From: Dryococelus australis
Taxonomy: Eukaryota; Arthropoda; Insecta; Phasmatodea; Phasmatidae
Length of the DNA: 64,000 bases
Assembly: GCA_029891345.1 (NCBI GenBank)
Contig: CM057005.1
Span: 61,025,760 to 61,089,759 of the forward strand
Direction: 5' to 3'
The position numbers and the translations under genes were made by a program. Shown here piece by piece: positions 33,231 to 43,481 of the stretch. Each line of letters opens with the position of its first letter. Within the stretch, counting starts at the first letter, position 1. The notes under the pieces were generated by a model that saw only the letters and a list, made by a program, of their open reading frames with translations, did no database searches and was not told the DNA's origin.

Positions 33231-34490
33231 ATAATGGAGCACCGCCGTGCTTCATTTTAACGCAAAAGGACAAGCGTGTACGCGGTAGTTAATTGTGTGA
33301 GTAGTTTAGTGTAATGTTTCTTAAAATTGTTCGGTCAGACGTTTTAAAAATTGCAAAGTTCCCGGTGGACCACGAAGATCAAACAACATATTTGGCATTT
33401 TCTTTGCGGGGGTTAAAGGAAAGGTTAGAAAGTAGCGCTCTAGGTATGACCTTTTAATAAGTATCGGCCAACTAGAGAACTTTGTGGGAGACATGCTGGA
33501 GAAGCTTTACGTCGTGTTTGTTCGCAACCTCTGCTAGTATTACCCGTGTTTTGAACAGTGAGTTCGAAATTACATTAATGGCAATAACTTGAACAGTTTA
33601 TTGCAGAAGTGAATGGTAATCTAAAATCAGTTTACACTTGTATAGTGCTACATAAGTATATGTAGCATCGTTCTCTATTGTGTTAGAAGTGATTTCTTCC
33701 CTGTGGAGTCTGCCAGACGGATAAATGCTTAAAACTGAAAAGACGAGGTCATAGAAACGATATGCCGAAGAGTGTCCAAAACGGCATACTCTACAGGAAA
33801 ACACTTAACTGTACAGTTTCCTATTTTCATGAATTCGCCACAAGTCCGTACGTCAATTTCAGAATACTAGACTGTATCACCTACAATGGCGCTGCTCTTA
33901 GATGGTTCATGACTGTTTAAACTCTTTAGTAAGTCTTGCATGTGTAAAACTTTATTCCCACAGTGTATTCTTCCGCCGCGTGTAAAATAAACAATTCCTA
34001 TGTATATGTTGACTTCTCTGTGCTCTCTTTTTGTAATCAAAACAAAAATATGACGATTTCAGTCAAAATCGAATCGTGCAGTTTTATGAAAGAACTAATT
34101 GCATTTCCTAATACTATGTCAGCAACATTGAAAAGTATAACACTTATAATGACTTGACCAGAACTGCGTTTAACCCGGCGTTTGGCTTCGTTGAAACCTA
34201 TGCCCAGTTGACATCGCGCAAGAAACATCTTGCGACAAGTGCGGCACAATTTACACAATTGTCTTAAATACTAAATCAGTACTCTAAGCATTTGGTGCTA
34301 TAGAGTAAACACATTAAGTGACATACATGACCGAGTTACGTACAATTGCAACGGACCTCTTTCACGTTTACTTTAATAGTGCACGAACTTTTACAGTTCG
34401 TATCACACGAAACCAAATGAGGATTGCTGCTTAATAAAAAAGTCGCAGTGGGAATCACGCCTGCACTCTCCAAACACAGTAAAATCGAAA
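33231..34490. other. No gene supported
   Basis: Several 60-75 codon frames on both strands (33598-33804, 33963-34157, 34037-34258) lack motifs or splice context. Confidence 0.35.
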
Positions 34491-34492
34491 TA

Positions 34493-34729
34493 TAGGCCGT
34501 TCACGGTAAAGTGAGCACTTTTTGAGACAGTCTCATCAAACATAATAGTAAAAAAATTCATCTCATTGTGGTCTGGGACTTTTGATTATGGGTAGGGTGA
34601 AGTGTATTCACCGTGTTTATTACTCACATGGTAGTGTTTACATTTATAATATGATGGAAGAATATTAATTTGCCGAAAGAAAAAAGTAACGAGGGCTTCA
34701 AAAGTACTCACTTTACTGTGAACGGCATA
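34493..34729 (+). mobile_element. TAGGCTGTTCACGG MITE, short core (copy F)
   Basis: TAGGCCGTTCACGGTAAAGT at the left, inverted TATGCCGTTCACAGTAAAGT at the right, TA at 34491-34492 and 34730-34731, 237 bp. The core has CACCGTGTTTATTACTCACA as in copies E and G. Its right flank TACCTG is the splice-donor triplet GTA (minus strand) of the candidate exon at 34733-34988. Confidence 0.9.
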
Positions 34730-34732
34730 TAC

Positions 34733-34988
34733 CTGTAATATTTATCCAGAAGCGCAGATTTATCGACATCAAGATTTAAAAACAATGTGTACTGCCTGTT
34801 AAATACGATAGGCCGTACTGGACTTTTGAGCGAAAATCCTCTTTGAAATAGTATAAATTGGATTAGCCCAACATTATCCAGGCTCGTTAATGTAGACTGT
34901 CGCCCTCCATACATTAGCGTTTCGCAAAAGAGGGACAAAGTAGGAGACATCGGTGGTTTAGGGAGAATGAGATATTCGCATGCTGATG
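34733..34988 (-). CDS. Candidate internal exon, unrecognised product
   Basis: On minus an acceptor (CATATGCCTAG) at 34990-34989 opens 85 codons without a stop, ending at a good donor ATTACAG|GTATAT. The translation is protein-like: SACEYLILPKPPMSPTLSLF, CETLMYGGRQSTLTSLDNVG, LIQFILFQRGFSLKSPVRP, NRQYTLFLNLDVDKSALLDK. I do not recognise the family. The polypyrimidine tract before the acceptor is weak, which lowers confidence. MITE F starts immediately downstream. It could also be part of an unrecognised old element. Confidence 0.4.
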
Positions 34989-34989
34989 C

Positions 34990-35932
34990 TAGGCATATGA
35001 AGTAAAGCATTCTTTGATGTTTAATAAGTTACGTGTAATGCCATATAGTTCAGCGACGTGCGGTATTCGCGTGGGGTACCCATCATTTTATATGGTGGGA
35101 CAATGCCGCATTTTTTTACTACTTTAAAGTAATAATTGTAATACATGCATGTGTGAAGGAATAGAATGTCAAGTGAGGACTCTAAAATTGAAAAGAAGAT
35201 ATTTATTTTACGGAAGTAAATAAATAAATGCATGTCATGTATGGGTGCCTCGTAGAACATAAATTATGTTGAATCTGCTAGATGTGAGATTTAGCTTAAA
35301 ATACGTTGTGATATTATCTTTGCCATGAGAGAGTAAGCGATAACGCTGATTTTCTCCGTGTGCTGGAAGGTGACAAAACAGAGTACCTTTCTGTCAATAA
35401 TAAGCATAATTTTGTGGTGAGTTTTGTAATCAATCAACTTGTCATAGAACACAAGAAGCATTTTTTTACAACACTACATAAATTATATCACATGCAACTA
35501 CGTTTCCAAAATGATTAGTATTTTAATACAATATCAACATACTCAACATTACATAACAGTTCAAGCAATACGAAATTAAAAAAAAAAAAAAAACAAGAAA
35601 AATGTTCTGCTGTCAACCTATCATTGCAAAAATGACGGGATCTGCTAAAAATACCCAATGAATTACCACTGTACAAGGAGAGGACGCAACAAACATTTAC
35701 GAAAACCTCTAGATTGATTCCAATAAAGTTCACCTTTTCTCCTCAAGCAATATTGCGGCTAGCAATATAAATCACACCAGAGATTCTTTTAATTTTATGT
35801 TTCGGACCACTGGTTGTATTTTCATGCACGTTATATCTTATCTAGCAGATTAATTGCAGGGTTCAATATTCATGTGTTTCAACTTCTCTTCGTACTTTGA
35901 TTCCAAGACTTTCAAATCAAATAATTTTGCAG
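34990..35932. other. No gene supported
   Basis: AT-rich, with an A15 run at about 35580-35594. Upstream of the plus-strand candidate exon at 35933. Confidence 0.35.
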
Positions 35933-36120
35933 ATGACTCGACAGGAACGATGAAAGAACTACTGCATCTTAAATTGGAACTGGCCTACATTAGGATGTAT
36001 TGCGATGCCGAGGTCTCCACTCGAACTGGTGCCTTTCCAAAACCCGGACATCAGTCGCGTGCTTCGGGAATATTTGACGTCTCAATAGAATGGAACAGCT
36101 GGGCCTCCAGCTGATATAAT
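35933..36120 (+). pseudogene. Coding-like stretch with splice acceptor, possibly a decayed exon
   Basis: A splice-acceptor-like TAATTTTGCAG ends at 35932, followed by GC-richer sequence. One frame reads KELLHLKLELAYIRMYCDAE and stays open to 36113. A second frame over the same bases reads LNWNWPTLGCIAMPRSPLEL, VPFQNPDISRVLREYLTSQ and, past a TAG, GPPADIILRRWSISLRPTPA, which looks more like real protein. The mixture suggests a host or retroposed exon with stops, or chance in a GC-rich patch. No family recognised. Confidence 0.3.
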
Positions 36121-37149
36121 ACTGCGCCGCTGGTCCATCTCCTTAAGGCCGACACCAGCGTAGCCGTTCCTCGCTCAGTTTCTTTCACGTCTACTCACGG
36201 ACATGTTACAAGCAAGAAGAACAATTTTCTCCACACTTTCCTTCATGTTCTCTTAACAATTACCGTGACAACATGTCTTCCTTGTGTCGATTATCCGAGA
36301 TAACAGTATCACTGTAGGAATATTTGTGCAGAGAAACAAACTAGCCCAATGTAGGTTGCCATGCCCTAAGAGGAAACTTTTTTAAGCAGTCCAGAACTAA
36401 AATAAATACTTTTGCTATAGTAACTTCGCATATTAATCAAAACAGATTATACGTACTCTTCTCAAAAATGTAAATAACATTGTCACGATGCATAATGTAA
36501 ATATTAACAAATATTAAAATAATGTTAAACTTCTGGAGGATGAACAAGGAAATAAATAAATAAATTTAAAAGGACAAACACTGGGCTTAACACATCAAAA
36601 CATTATCTCAGAAAATAATCATTTAGAATCAAACAATAACAACAATACACTTTACCACACTACGTACGCAGTAAAAATTTTCTGTACTTTTTGCGAACAT
36701 TGTTTAGAAACTAGAGGCAAAAGTTTTTCTTGTAACACTACAGCTAAAATTGTTTATATATATAACACTTTAATTTAGAAAATCTAAAAAAATGATTTTT
36801 GCAGCTGAACGTTTATAATAAACTTGATGTCTACAACCTTTCCTTGTTAAAGGTCAACATTAGTTTTACACATTCCAAACTGAGGTTTTGTGAAATTTAT
36901 TGTAATTTATTTGCAGTGATACAAAAATTTCTTTGGCAATCATAGTATACTTCACATTTATTACAAATGTGGAGGCACATAAATCAATTTAGTCTCCTAG
37001 GAATTCCTTGAAGAAATGGAGATATTTTTTTTTTTTTTTACAATTAGCTCGCTGTCATCGCAGAAGATACTCCACTGACACGCCTGTATGTTTGAAAACA
37101 ATTTATTCACGTAATCTAACCTAACTTAAAGTAACTTCGGTGAGGTAAC

Positions 37150-37515
37150 CAATCTCCTATTTATTTTATGTAATTCTTTCAAGCTATTCCTGCACCCCAT
37201 GCAATGGGAGCTTAACTAAGCCCAGAAAATTACACCAAAGGAACAACGTACCGCATTCGTGCGCACTTAGTTTAATAATAGTTTGCATGAGAACTATTTA
37301 CTACTAGGCATGAACAACACGCCCATTATCTTAATGTTGTTTTCCGTAGTAATTAGTAAATGAAGCATTGTAATTTATAGATAAAAACAATTAAAAGTTC
37401 AGTTCAACCTAAAATGAGATAATTTCATGTTAACAGAAGGTAAAAATTCTTATGACGCATGGCGTATTTGAGAAAACAACCAAATGCGTCATACATGGGT
37501 ATGTTTTGGAAAAGT
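37150..37515 (+). repeat. Unclassified interspersed repeat, copy 3 of 3
   Basis: Ordered blocks match copies 1 and 2: GAAAATTACACCAAAGGAAC, TTTGCATGAGAACTATTTAC, CATGGCGTATTTGAGAAAAC and CGTCATACATGGGT. Confidence 0.6.
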
Positions 37516-37519
37516 GTGA

Positions 37520-39560
37520 AGATACGGTGCATGGAATATACCAATGCGACTTTCAGTATATCGTTCTGTTGGTACAAAGTCTGCGTCAAGGTTCAAAACA
37601 GGCACTTGAGAATTTTTGTATATATCTGACGCGTGTATTTCGGGATATAGCGCTGTGAAAAAAAAAAAAAAAAACAGTTTTCAACTATGCGGGAGTGCTG
37701 TGAAATGGCATTTTTAATGAGCATGACATCTTGAAAGCACTCAACAGGTCTCGTCGAAAATGTGTAATCATTTCGTAGATCAACACGCTGGACGCACGTT
37801 AAATTTTTTCTGGGGGGAGGGGGGGGGGGGAGTGAATTTCAAGTACTAGGCAACGCAGTTCAAATGCCAGGTAGGCCGGTGCCTTAAGAGTGGGATGGTC
37901 CCCCGCGCGTTTTTTTTTTTTTTGTGAAATAGTTGTTTCCGCGAATACGCGTATCTCGGTAAATAAATGTTCTGCAAATGCGAATTTTTGTCACTGTGAT
38001 GCTCGAGCAGTCTAGGGCTGAGCACAAACACTCAATAAGAAATAATCCAAGTCAGTTTAACCCATTTTATAAAATCAAGCACTGAAGCATCTACATTTAC
38101 AGTAACACAGCTATTTACTTGGCGATGTGGCGAAAGTTGACATGGCGCATGTCAATATAAAACAAACTACATTTACGACTGGAAGCAAAATCATGTTGGA
38201 GCCACGGTGATGAAGGAGGGTGGAGTCAGCGCAGCTCAGGCGAGTCGTCCCAGGCGGTGATGTGCAGTCCCTGGGGTCTTCTGTTGGGGGAGGTCTCCCT
38301 CCGCCGAGAAGTCAGTGCACGAGCAGTTTCCCACCAACGAGAAGCCAGGGCGTGGAAAGTCGCCTACCATTAAGAGAACACGATTGGGGCGTCAGCCAAT
38401 GTACTGGAACTTTGCGCACGGCCCCAAAGTGTGGTATCGATATCGTGTGACGAGAAAGTAACGCGTGATACAGCGCGTGATTCCAGGAGCCATGGGACTA
38501 AAATATCGTGAAAAAACAGGACGTGTTTCCCGTCGAAAGTGGTTAGCAATCGCAGTCACTCGGTGCTGAAATCACCACAGGCTGTATTAGAGCGGATACA
38601 GCTTCCTGTTGCAGGCACCGCAGAATTTGATAAGTTGCGGAAATACTTCGTTAAAATCTTCTCTCTCTCTGAACTGGAAAACTGGCGGAGTGCCCGCGGC
38701 ACTACATCACAAAAAAGAAAAAAGCAAATATCTATGTCCCTATTTTCTCTTACCTTTGTCTTATGTAGTGTAATTTGGGAGAGAAAAAAATCGTGCTACG
38801 ATCGACCTGGAGACGGTTTTAAGCCAGCGCATCGTGAAAGGAATGTTTGGAGCGCTGCTATGTACAGTGTGGTCGGTGTGCGAGCTACTATCCACTCTGC
38901 CTCCACAATCGCTGAGCGCTCAGAGCACAAACTCCGTATACTAGGTGTGTTCGCGTGGTTTGTTATTCCGCCAGTTTATTACTATTTCTGCTAGTTGCCG
39001 TTCGTGTTACCGGAAGAACTTCTTTTTTTGTATGCTGTTCGGTTGGCGGTAGTAAGTGCTATTTATGCTATAAAAAGCAGCTATTTCTGCTCTTGCTCGC
39101 CGAAGCGCATCAGAAATATCAAAACGAGAAAGGTGGAAATAAAAAGCGGAAATAAAATTTAAAACGTTGAAGTGTCTTGAGAGTGACGATTGCAAATAGT
39201 AATTTACTTTTACGTAGGTTGACGAAGAGAATATGTTTGGGTATGCTTTAAGACGTGCAGAGGGAAATAAAAACATCAAAGACACATTTGTCCTCGAAAG
39301 TAAGTTATCTTGAGTGGTCAAAATTTTTAATATACGTAAATCACACAGAGGCAATAATGATTATAAACTTTTTTAAAATAAAATTTCGTTTATTTATTTT
39401 TGATGTTTATTTACTGCTATTAGTCGTTAGTGTCGTCCTGCTAAGAGTAACTGCTGTTTTTTCTACTTTTCGGCGGGTGAAAAATATCACCTGCTCTCTG
39501 ATAGTAGAAAAAGCATACCACGTGAACAAACCTACAGTACCAGTTGAGAAGGTACAGTAG
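37520..39560. other. No gene supported; GC-rich patch at 38200-38460
   Basis: Homopolymer runs at 37661-37674 (A) and 37812-37831 (G). Open frames at 38220-38450 and 38539-38994 (151 codons) have no recognisable domain; the second is low in conserved-looking residues. The patch might be the 5' region of the Harbinger element downstream, but no terminal repeat proves that. Confidence 0.35.
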
Positions 39561-39576
39561 TATGACCACCATGGCT

Positions 39577-40046
39577 GATTGGAGATGGCGCAAACGATGT
39601 TCTGCAGTTCATCGAGTATTAACGAGAGAAAAGCTTTTTTGTGGGACCCAACAAACCAGGGCCATTCCAATAAATTAATGAGAAAACAACGCGTGGGAGG
39701 ACATAGCCATAAAAAAAAAACTGAAAAATCTGTTGATGTGTGCAAAAAGAATATGACGTCTTTATTGGCAGAAATGCGGAGGGAGAAAGCAAAAATTAAC
39801 AAGAGAATGTGAACTGGCAAGGGTGAGATACAGTTTTGTTAATCTTGTTATGTTAACTCAGGAGAAGTAATTATTAAACTGGAAGACATGGAATATTTGT
39901 TTTGCCTTAGATGGTTTACCTTTTTAAACTGAAATAATGGAACTATTTTTTCAGGGGCCGATGATGTTTACAAAACGTCTTGCTATGAATCTGAAAGTCT
40001 TCGGTTCCTCTGGGATAAGAACAAGCCTCGAGAAACAGCCAGCGTT
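39577..40046 (+). pseudogene. PIF/Harbinger accessory gene, MADF-domain exons 1 and 2
   Basis: Exon 1 (to 39822) carries the MADF core: a frame with NDVLQFIEY, then FLWDPTNQGHSNKLMRK and CKKNMTSLLAEMRREKAKIN. Donor AAGG|GTGAGA and acceptor TTTTTTCAG|G remove 132 bp (39823-39954). The join gives TGKGADDVYKTSCYESESL, then RFLWDKNKPRETASV in exon 2 (39955-40046), an excellent match to MADF proteins encoded by Harbinger transposons, followed by donor GTAAGT. Exon 1 contains at least one stop and one frame change, so the gene is decayed. A likely last exon lies at 41928-42293. In intact elements this protein helps nuclear import and DNA binding of the transposase. Confidence 0.8.
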
Positions 40047-40340
40047 GTAAGTCAAAATTATACGCTGTTCTTGTAGTAAAATTAATGATACCCTTAAACT
40101 ACTACGACCTCACATTCCCTATTTCTGAATAGTTAGGGGAAAGGCACCAAATAAAGAGTGTGCACCTAACAAATCGATCCCCCCCCCCCCTTTTTACTGC
40201 TACAGTTTATAGTGAAAAAATATGGCTCATGCACATGGCGTTTTATTGATCGATTATAATTTCGTGCTTACAGGCGCAATCACATAGACATGTTCTAATT
40301 TTCACAAAATGCAAAAAACTTAGCAGCCGTAGCTCCTAAG

Positions 40341-40462
40341 AGTGCGCAGTATGTACCCGAAGAGTGCGCAGTACGTACCCGAAGAGTGCGCAGTACGTAC
40401 CCGAAGAGTGCGCAGTACGTACCCGAAGAGTGCGCAGTATGTACCCGAAGAGTGCACATTCA
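40341..40462. repeat. 22 bp tandem repeat, five copies plus a partial
   Basis: The unit AGTGCGCAGTAYGTACCCGAAG starts at 40341, 40363, 40385, 40407 and 40429, and a diverged sixth begins at 40451. Related words (AAGAGTGCGCGCGTACTC) recur at about 41300-41345, so the array may derive from an element end. Confidence 0.9.
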
Positions 40463-40599
40463 ACAATGGCCACATGTAAATATTGAACCTCCTTCAAATG
40501 TCGAACATTGCTCGTGCCATCTTTTTTGGCATTTGGTACACTGTATCTAGTCTTCAAAAATGAGCTCAGCGTGTATCTCATCGCATCCTGGCCAGAATA

Positions 40600-41232
40600 T
40601 ATCACTTTCTGTCTTTCACGATGTAATCTTCTTTGCTGGACATGAAGATATTCTCCTTTATATTTTGCACCCGTGAATCTTGTGTCTTTTTCTTGTTATT
40701 CGCAAAGCAAAAGAGCATTTTTAAATGCAGAGCCTGTCATTACCTCTGATTTCCTTCCTTTTATTTTTCTCTTGCCGGTAGTGTCTGCTTTGGGAACAGT
40801 AATTATGTCGGCTGGAGAGATTGCTGTTGCTTCATTATTTTCTGCTATAGTAGGCCTATTATTCTTAGTGCCATTGGGAGAGATACTTTCTTAGTCGCCA
40901 TCCTTACTTGATTCACAAGCACGCACTTCAGCCTCGAGAGTTATTTCACCAGCCGATCTACTAACCTCAGTGACCCTAGGCGAAACATTTTCACTACGGC
41001 CAGGAAAAAACGAATACAACGTCATGACTTACGTCGCTAGTCGAGGGTATTTGGTCCGTATTTGTACTGACAGAGTTACAACGTTTTCTTAGTGTCGATT
41101 TCTTTGTGCCCAGATCCACTGTGGAATTTATTTGACTTTCCCCATTTTGCATTCTTCGTCTTGATTCATTTAACAATTCGTTGTAAATATCAACTTCCTG
41201 TCTGACTTTCTCTTGTACGACGATGGAATTCT
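40600..41232 (-). pseudogene. Pogo/Tigger-like transposase C-terminal exon
   Basis: On minus a strong acceptor (TTTATATTTGTTTCAG) at 41234-41233 leads into NSIVVQEKVRQEVDIYNEL and a Ser/Thr-rich linker. After a frame change come AISPADIITVPKADTTGKRK and IKGRKSEVMTGSAFKNALL. The block SPADI..VPKA....GRK.....TGSAFKNAL is the typical tail of pogo-type transposases (SPEEI.P.PKA...RGRK......TPEKN). At least two stops or shifts are present. The catalytic DDE domain is not here. It lies directly 3' of Harbinger transposase exons on the same strand, so transcripts may join the two. Confidence 0.6.
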
Positions 41233-41331
41233 GAAACAAATATAAACCAGTTCATGAATGCAAAAACTATAACTGTTTCCGAACAGTGTGCACGTTGCCT
41301 CAAAGAGTGCGCGCGTACTCTTGTGGACAAT

Positions 41332-41625
41332 CTATATGCGCACTCTTTGGGGACGAACACGAGATTTCTGAAATAACCGATATATGGCAGTAAATGTTGG
41401 AAAAGCACAACGTGATAAATCTCCATGAATGCTTGGAACCATGGCTGTTACATAATGTACGCACATTATGAAGAAACCTTTATAATTGTAGAACTCGGAA
41501 CACGTATTCATTGGAGCTTGCAACGCCACATGCTTTCCATCCTTAGCTCCGAGAAGATGAGGATAGTTCCACATGTCTTCAAATCCTTCAGCAATAGCCA
41601 AACAAGCAACCTCAGATTTCGGGAT
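41332..41625 (-). pseudogene. PIF/Harbinger transposase exon 2 (DDE nuclease start)
   Basis: Acceptor TATTTGTTTTCCAG|ATC at 41627-41626 opens IPKSEVACLAIAEGFEDMWN, YPHLLGAKDGKHVALQAPMN, then SEFYNYKGFF, the HARBI1-type nuclease block holding the first catalytic Asp (GAKDGKHV). Beyond KGFF the family pattern is lost and the frame ends at 41332, so the second Asp and the Glu are missing. The splice to exon 1 across 41626-42806 gives NIQ-IPKSE, exactly the expected junction. Confidence 0.85.
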
Positions 41626-41927
41626 CTGGAAAACAAATAATACAGTGTAATATTAAACACGCTATTCTTACGTTTATATGTACGCACAGTTTGTCACATA
41701 GGGGTATATGTACATTGAATTAATCTAAGATTGTCATACATGTTATGCAATATATCGGTTCGGTTGTATGTCTTTATGATTGTGTACTGTCATTAGACAC
41801 GACTTGCTGGTTCATATATATATACTTTTGTATTAAGGATTCTTTTCTTCAATTTGTTTTTCTGATCCAGAGTAAGCAACTACCTGGAACCGTAGAATAG
41901 GCGGCCGGTGTTGAAGGGATAAAGTAG

Positions 41928-42293
41928 TTGACGTACCAGGAATTACAAGTGCAAAACCAAACATGCAGTTCTCGATTTGAATTACCAAAGTCTAAAGCAA
42001 ACAAAAACACAATGTTAGAAGACAAACGTTTGAACAAAGCATTCGATTTGTTCACTTCAGCTGCCCAAAACTCGTCCAATGACGAGTCGATGGAGTTCAG
42101 GAGGTTTGTGGGTAAAAATTTAAGTACTTATGACGTTATGACACGCACGATCACGTGTTATGGCACGATCACGTGTTATGGCACGATCACGTGTTATGAC
42201 ACGATCACGTGTTATGCATACCATAACGGGAATACTGCTAGAAGCGGATACGGCAATCCATCGACAGCAGTCCGCTCACATTCAGCTGCATGA
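41928..42293 (+). pseudogene. PIF/Harbinger accessory gene, probable last exon
   Basis: The frame reads LEDKRLNKAFDLFTSAAQNS, then NDESMEFRRFVGKNLSTYD, matching the conserved C-terminal block of Harbinger MADF proteins (D.RL.EAF..L..AA.....DE...F......L..YD). The usual tail is replaced by a 6-residue repeat (TITCYG and variants) from the 18 bp tandem repeat at 42147-42218, so the native C-terminus is lost. It lies antisense inside the intron of the transposase gene. Confidence 0.65.
42147..42218. repeat. 18 bp tandem repeat, four copies, each with CACGTG
   Basis: ACGATCACGTGTTATGGC starts at 42147, 42165, 42183 and 42201 with one or two changes. The period is a multiple of three, so the frame of the accessory-gene exon is kept. 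Each unit holds the E-box/G-box palindrome CACGTG. Confidence 0.9.
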
Positions 42294-42806
42294 TCAGTCC
42301 AAAGGAGCAAGGAATCTATTTGAAATCACTACCACATCCGGACCAACACACGTTACCAACCCATATATTGTAAACTGCAGTGCCACTTCGCCAGTTTGTA
42401 TCATTTCAAATTCATCACAACATAGTACACTCTCTGGTGCCACATCTGATTCCTTCGTATAGGAATCTTATTTCTTAAACCTCATTTAGTGTGTTAAAAG
42501 TGTTGTATTTCAAGGTCTCTGTTTATTCTTGAAGATCAATATTATTTGTGTTTTTGTTATTTCTCATACATCTGTATGACATTATTTTATTAATTACTAA
42601 ATTAAATAAACTAGAGTATTATTTTATTTCCTTGTCCCTGTCCTCCGTATTGAATAAGCTCAAGTATTTTGACAAAAAAATAACTAGTCTCATGTGATAT
42701 TCATGTGTCTAAAATTGGACACTAAAGGATGTTCAAGTTAAAAAAATTATCAATATACATACCATTTTAATATTACTTATTTACGCTTAAATACGTGTTT
42801 ATTTAC

Positions 42807-43130
42807 TTGAATGTTATCTCGAAGTCCCTGAATGATTGCTTTGCAAAATTCTGGTATAATTTTACTGATGGCTTGTTTGGAAATATTTAAGAGATACTGT
42901 ATTCTTATGTACGAGTTTCCTGAAGCTGCAAGTCTGAGCGTAACTGCAACTCTTTCCACAACAGTAATAGCACTTCTCATCTTAGTGTCCACATTCGTAA
43001 ATTTTTGCACCCTCAACGTTTACTATTTTTTCAAAATCCGCTGCAGACATTCGCGTAAAGTTTTTATACTGACCAGATATTTCTTGGAATTTTAAGTCGG
43101 CAAGCAATGAAACGCCGCTGTAGCTTTATT
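42807..43130 (-). pseudogene. PIF/Harbinger transposase exon 1
   Basis: The minus strand reads FIACRLK, then in another frame SGQYKNFTRMSAADFEKIV, then TKMRSAITVVERVAVTLRLA, SGNSYIRIQYLLNISKQAIS and KIIPEFCKAIIQGLRDNIQ, the N-terminal helix-turn-helix region of PIF/Harbinger transposases (M.EAI...ERLAVTLR.LA.G.SY..L....IS..AIS.I). Donor CAA|GTAAAT at 42806 joins exon 2. The start is decayed and the hAT-like MITE at 43193 sits just upstream. Confidence 0.85.
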
Positions 43131-43192
43131 GCATTGCGCAGCCGTGTGAAAGGAAACCTGCCAGGCAGAGATAGCTTATCTCTAGAGACCTG

Positions 43193-43481
43193 CAAAATTC
43201 GCGTTGTCACCGCACTTGAAGACAGAATATACTTCAAAACGTTATACATTTCTATTGGTTTTATTTCTGTGTTACAGCTTTCCTGGCATCTCCCTGGCGT
43301 ATTTGAACCAATAAGATACAGTTAACGACATCATGGGCCAATCACGTCCAAATAAGTCGAAAGGGAAAATGGCTCCTGACTTCTGCGGAAGCCAATAAAC
43401 AAATGACCCTCACTCGAGTATACATAAGACGGTGACTTTCATCGTGCAGTCAGAAAATAACGAGAATTTTGCACGTCTCTA
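43193..43481. mobile_element. hAT-like MITE (TAGAGACCTGCAAAATTCG ends), larger relative
   Basis: Ends TAGAGACCTGCAAAATTCGC and inverted TAGAGACGTGCAAAATTCTC share their terminal 20 bp with the 175 bp element at 24601 but have a different interior (289 bp in total, with TCTATTGGTTTTATTTCTG and AACCAATAAG). Flanking 8-mers cttatctc and ctaatcga match 5 of 8. Confidence 0.75.

Noticed and set aside
38539-38994. 151-codon plus-strand frame
   Set aside because: No domain, no coherent hydrophobic pattern and no flanking splice or poly(A) evidence. It may be chance in a GC-richer patch.
39407-39820. 137-codon minus-strand frame
   Set aside because: It is the antisense shadow of the MADF exon, which has strong family evidence on plus.
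40341-40462. CRISPR-like array
   Set aside because: A continuous 22 bp tandem repeat without spacers.
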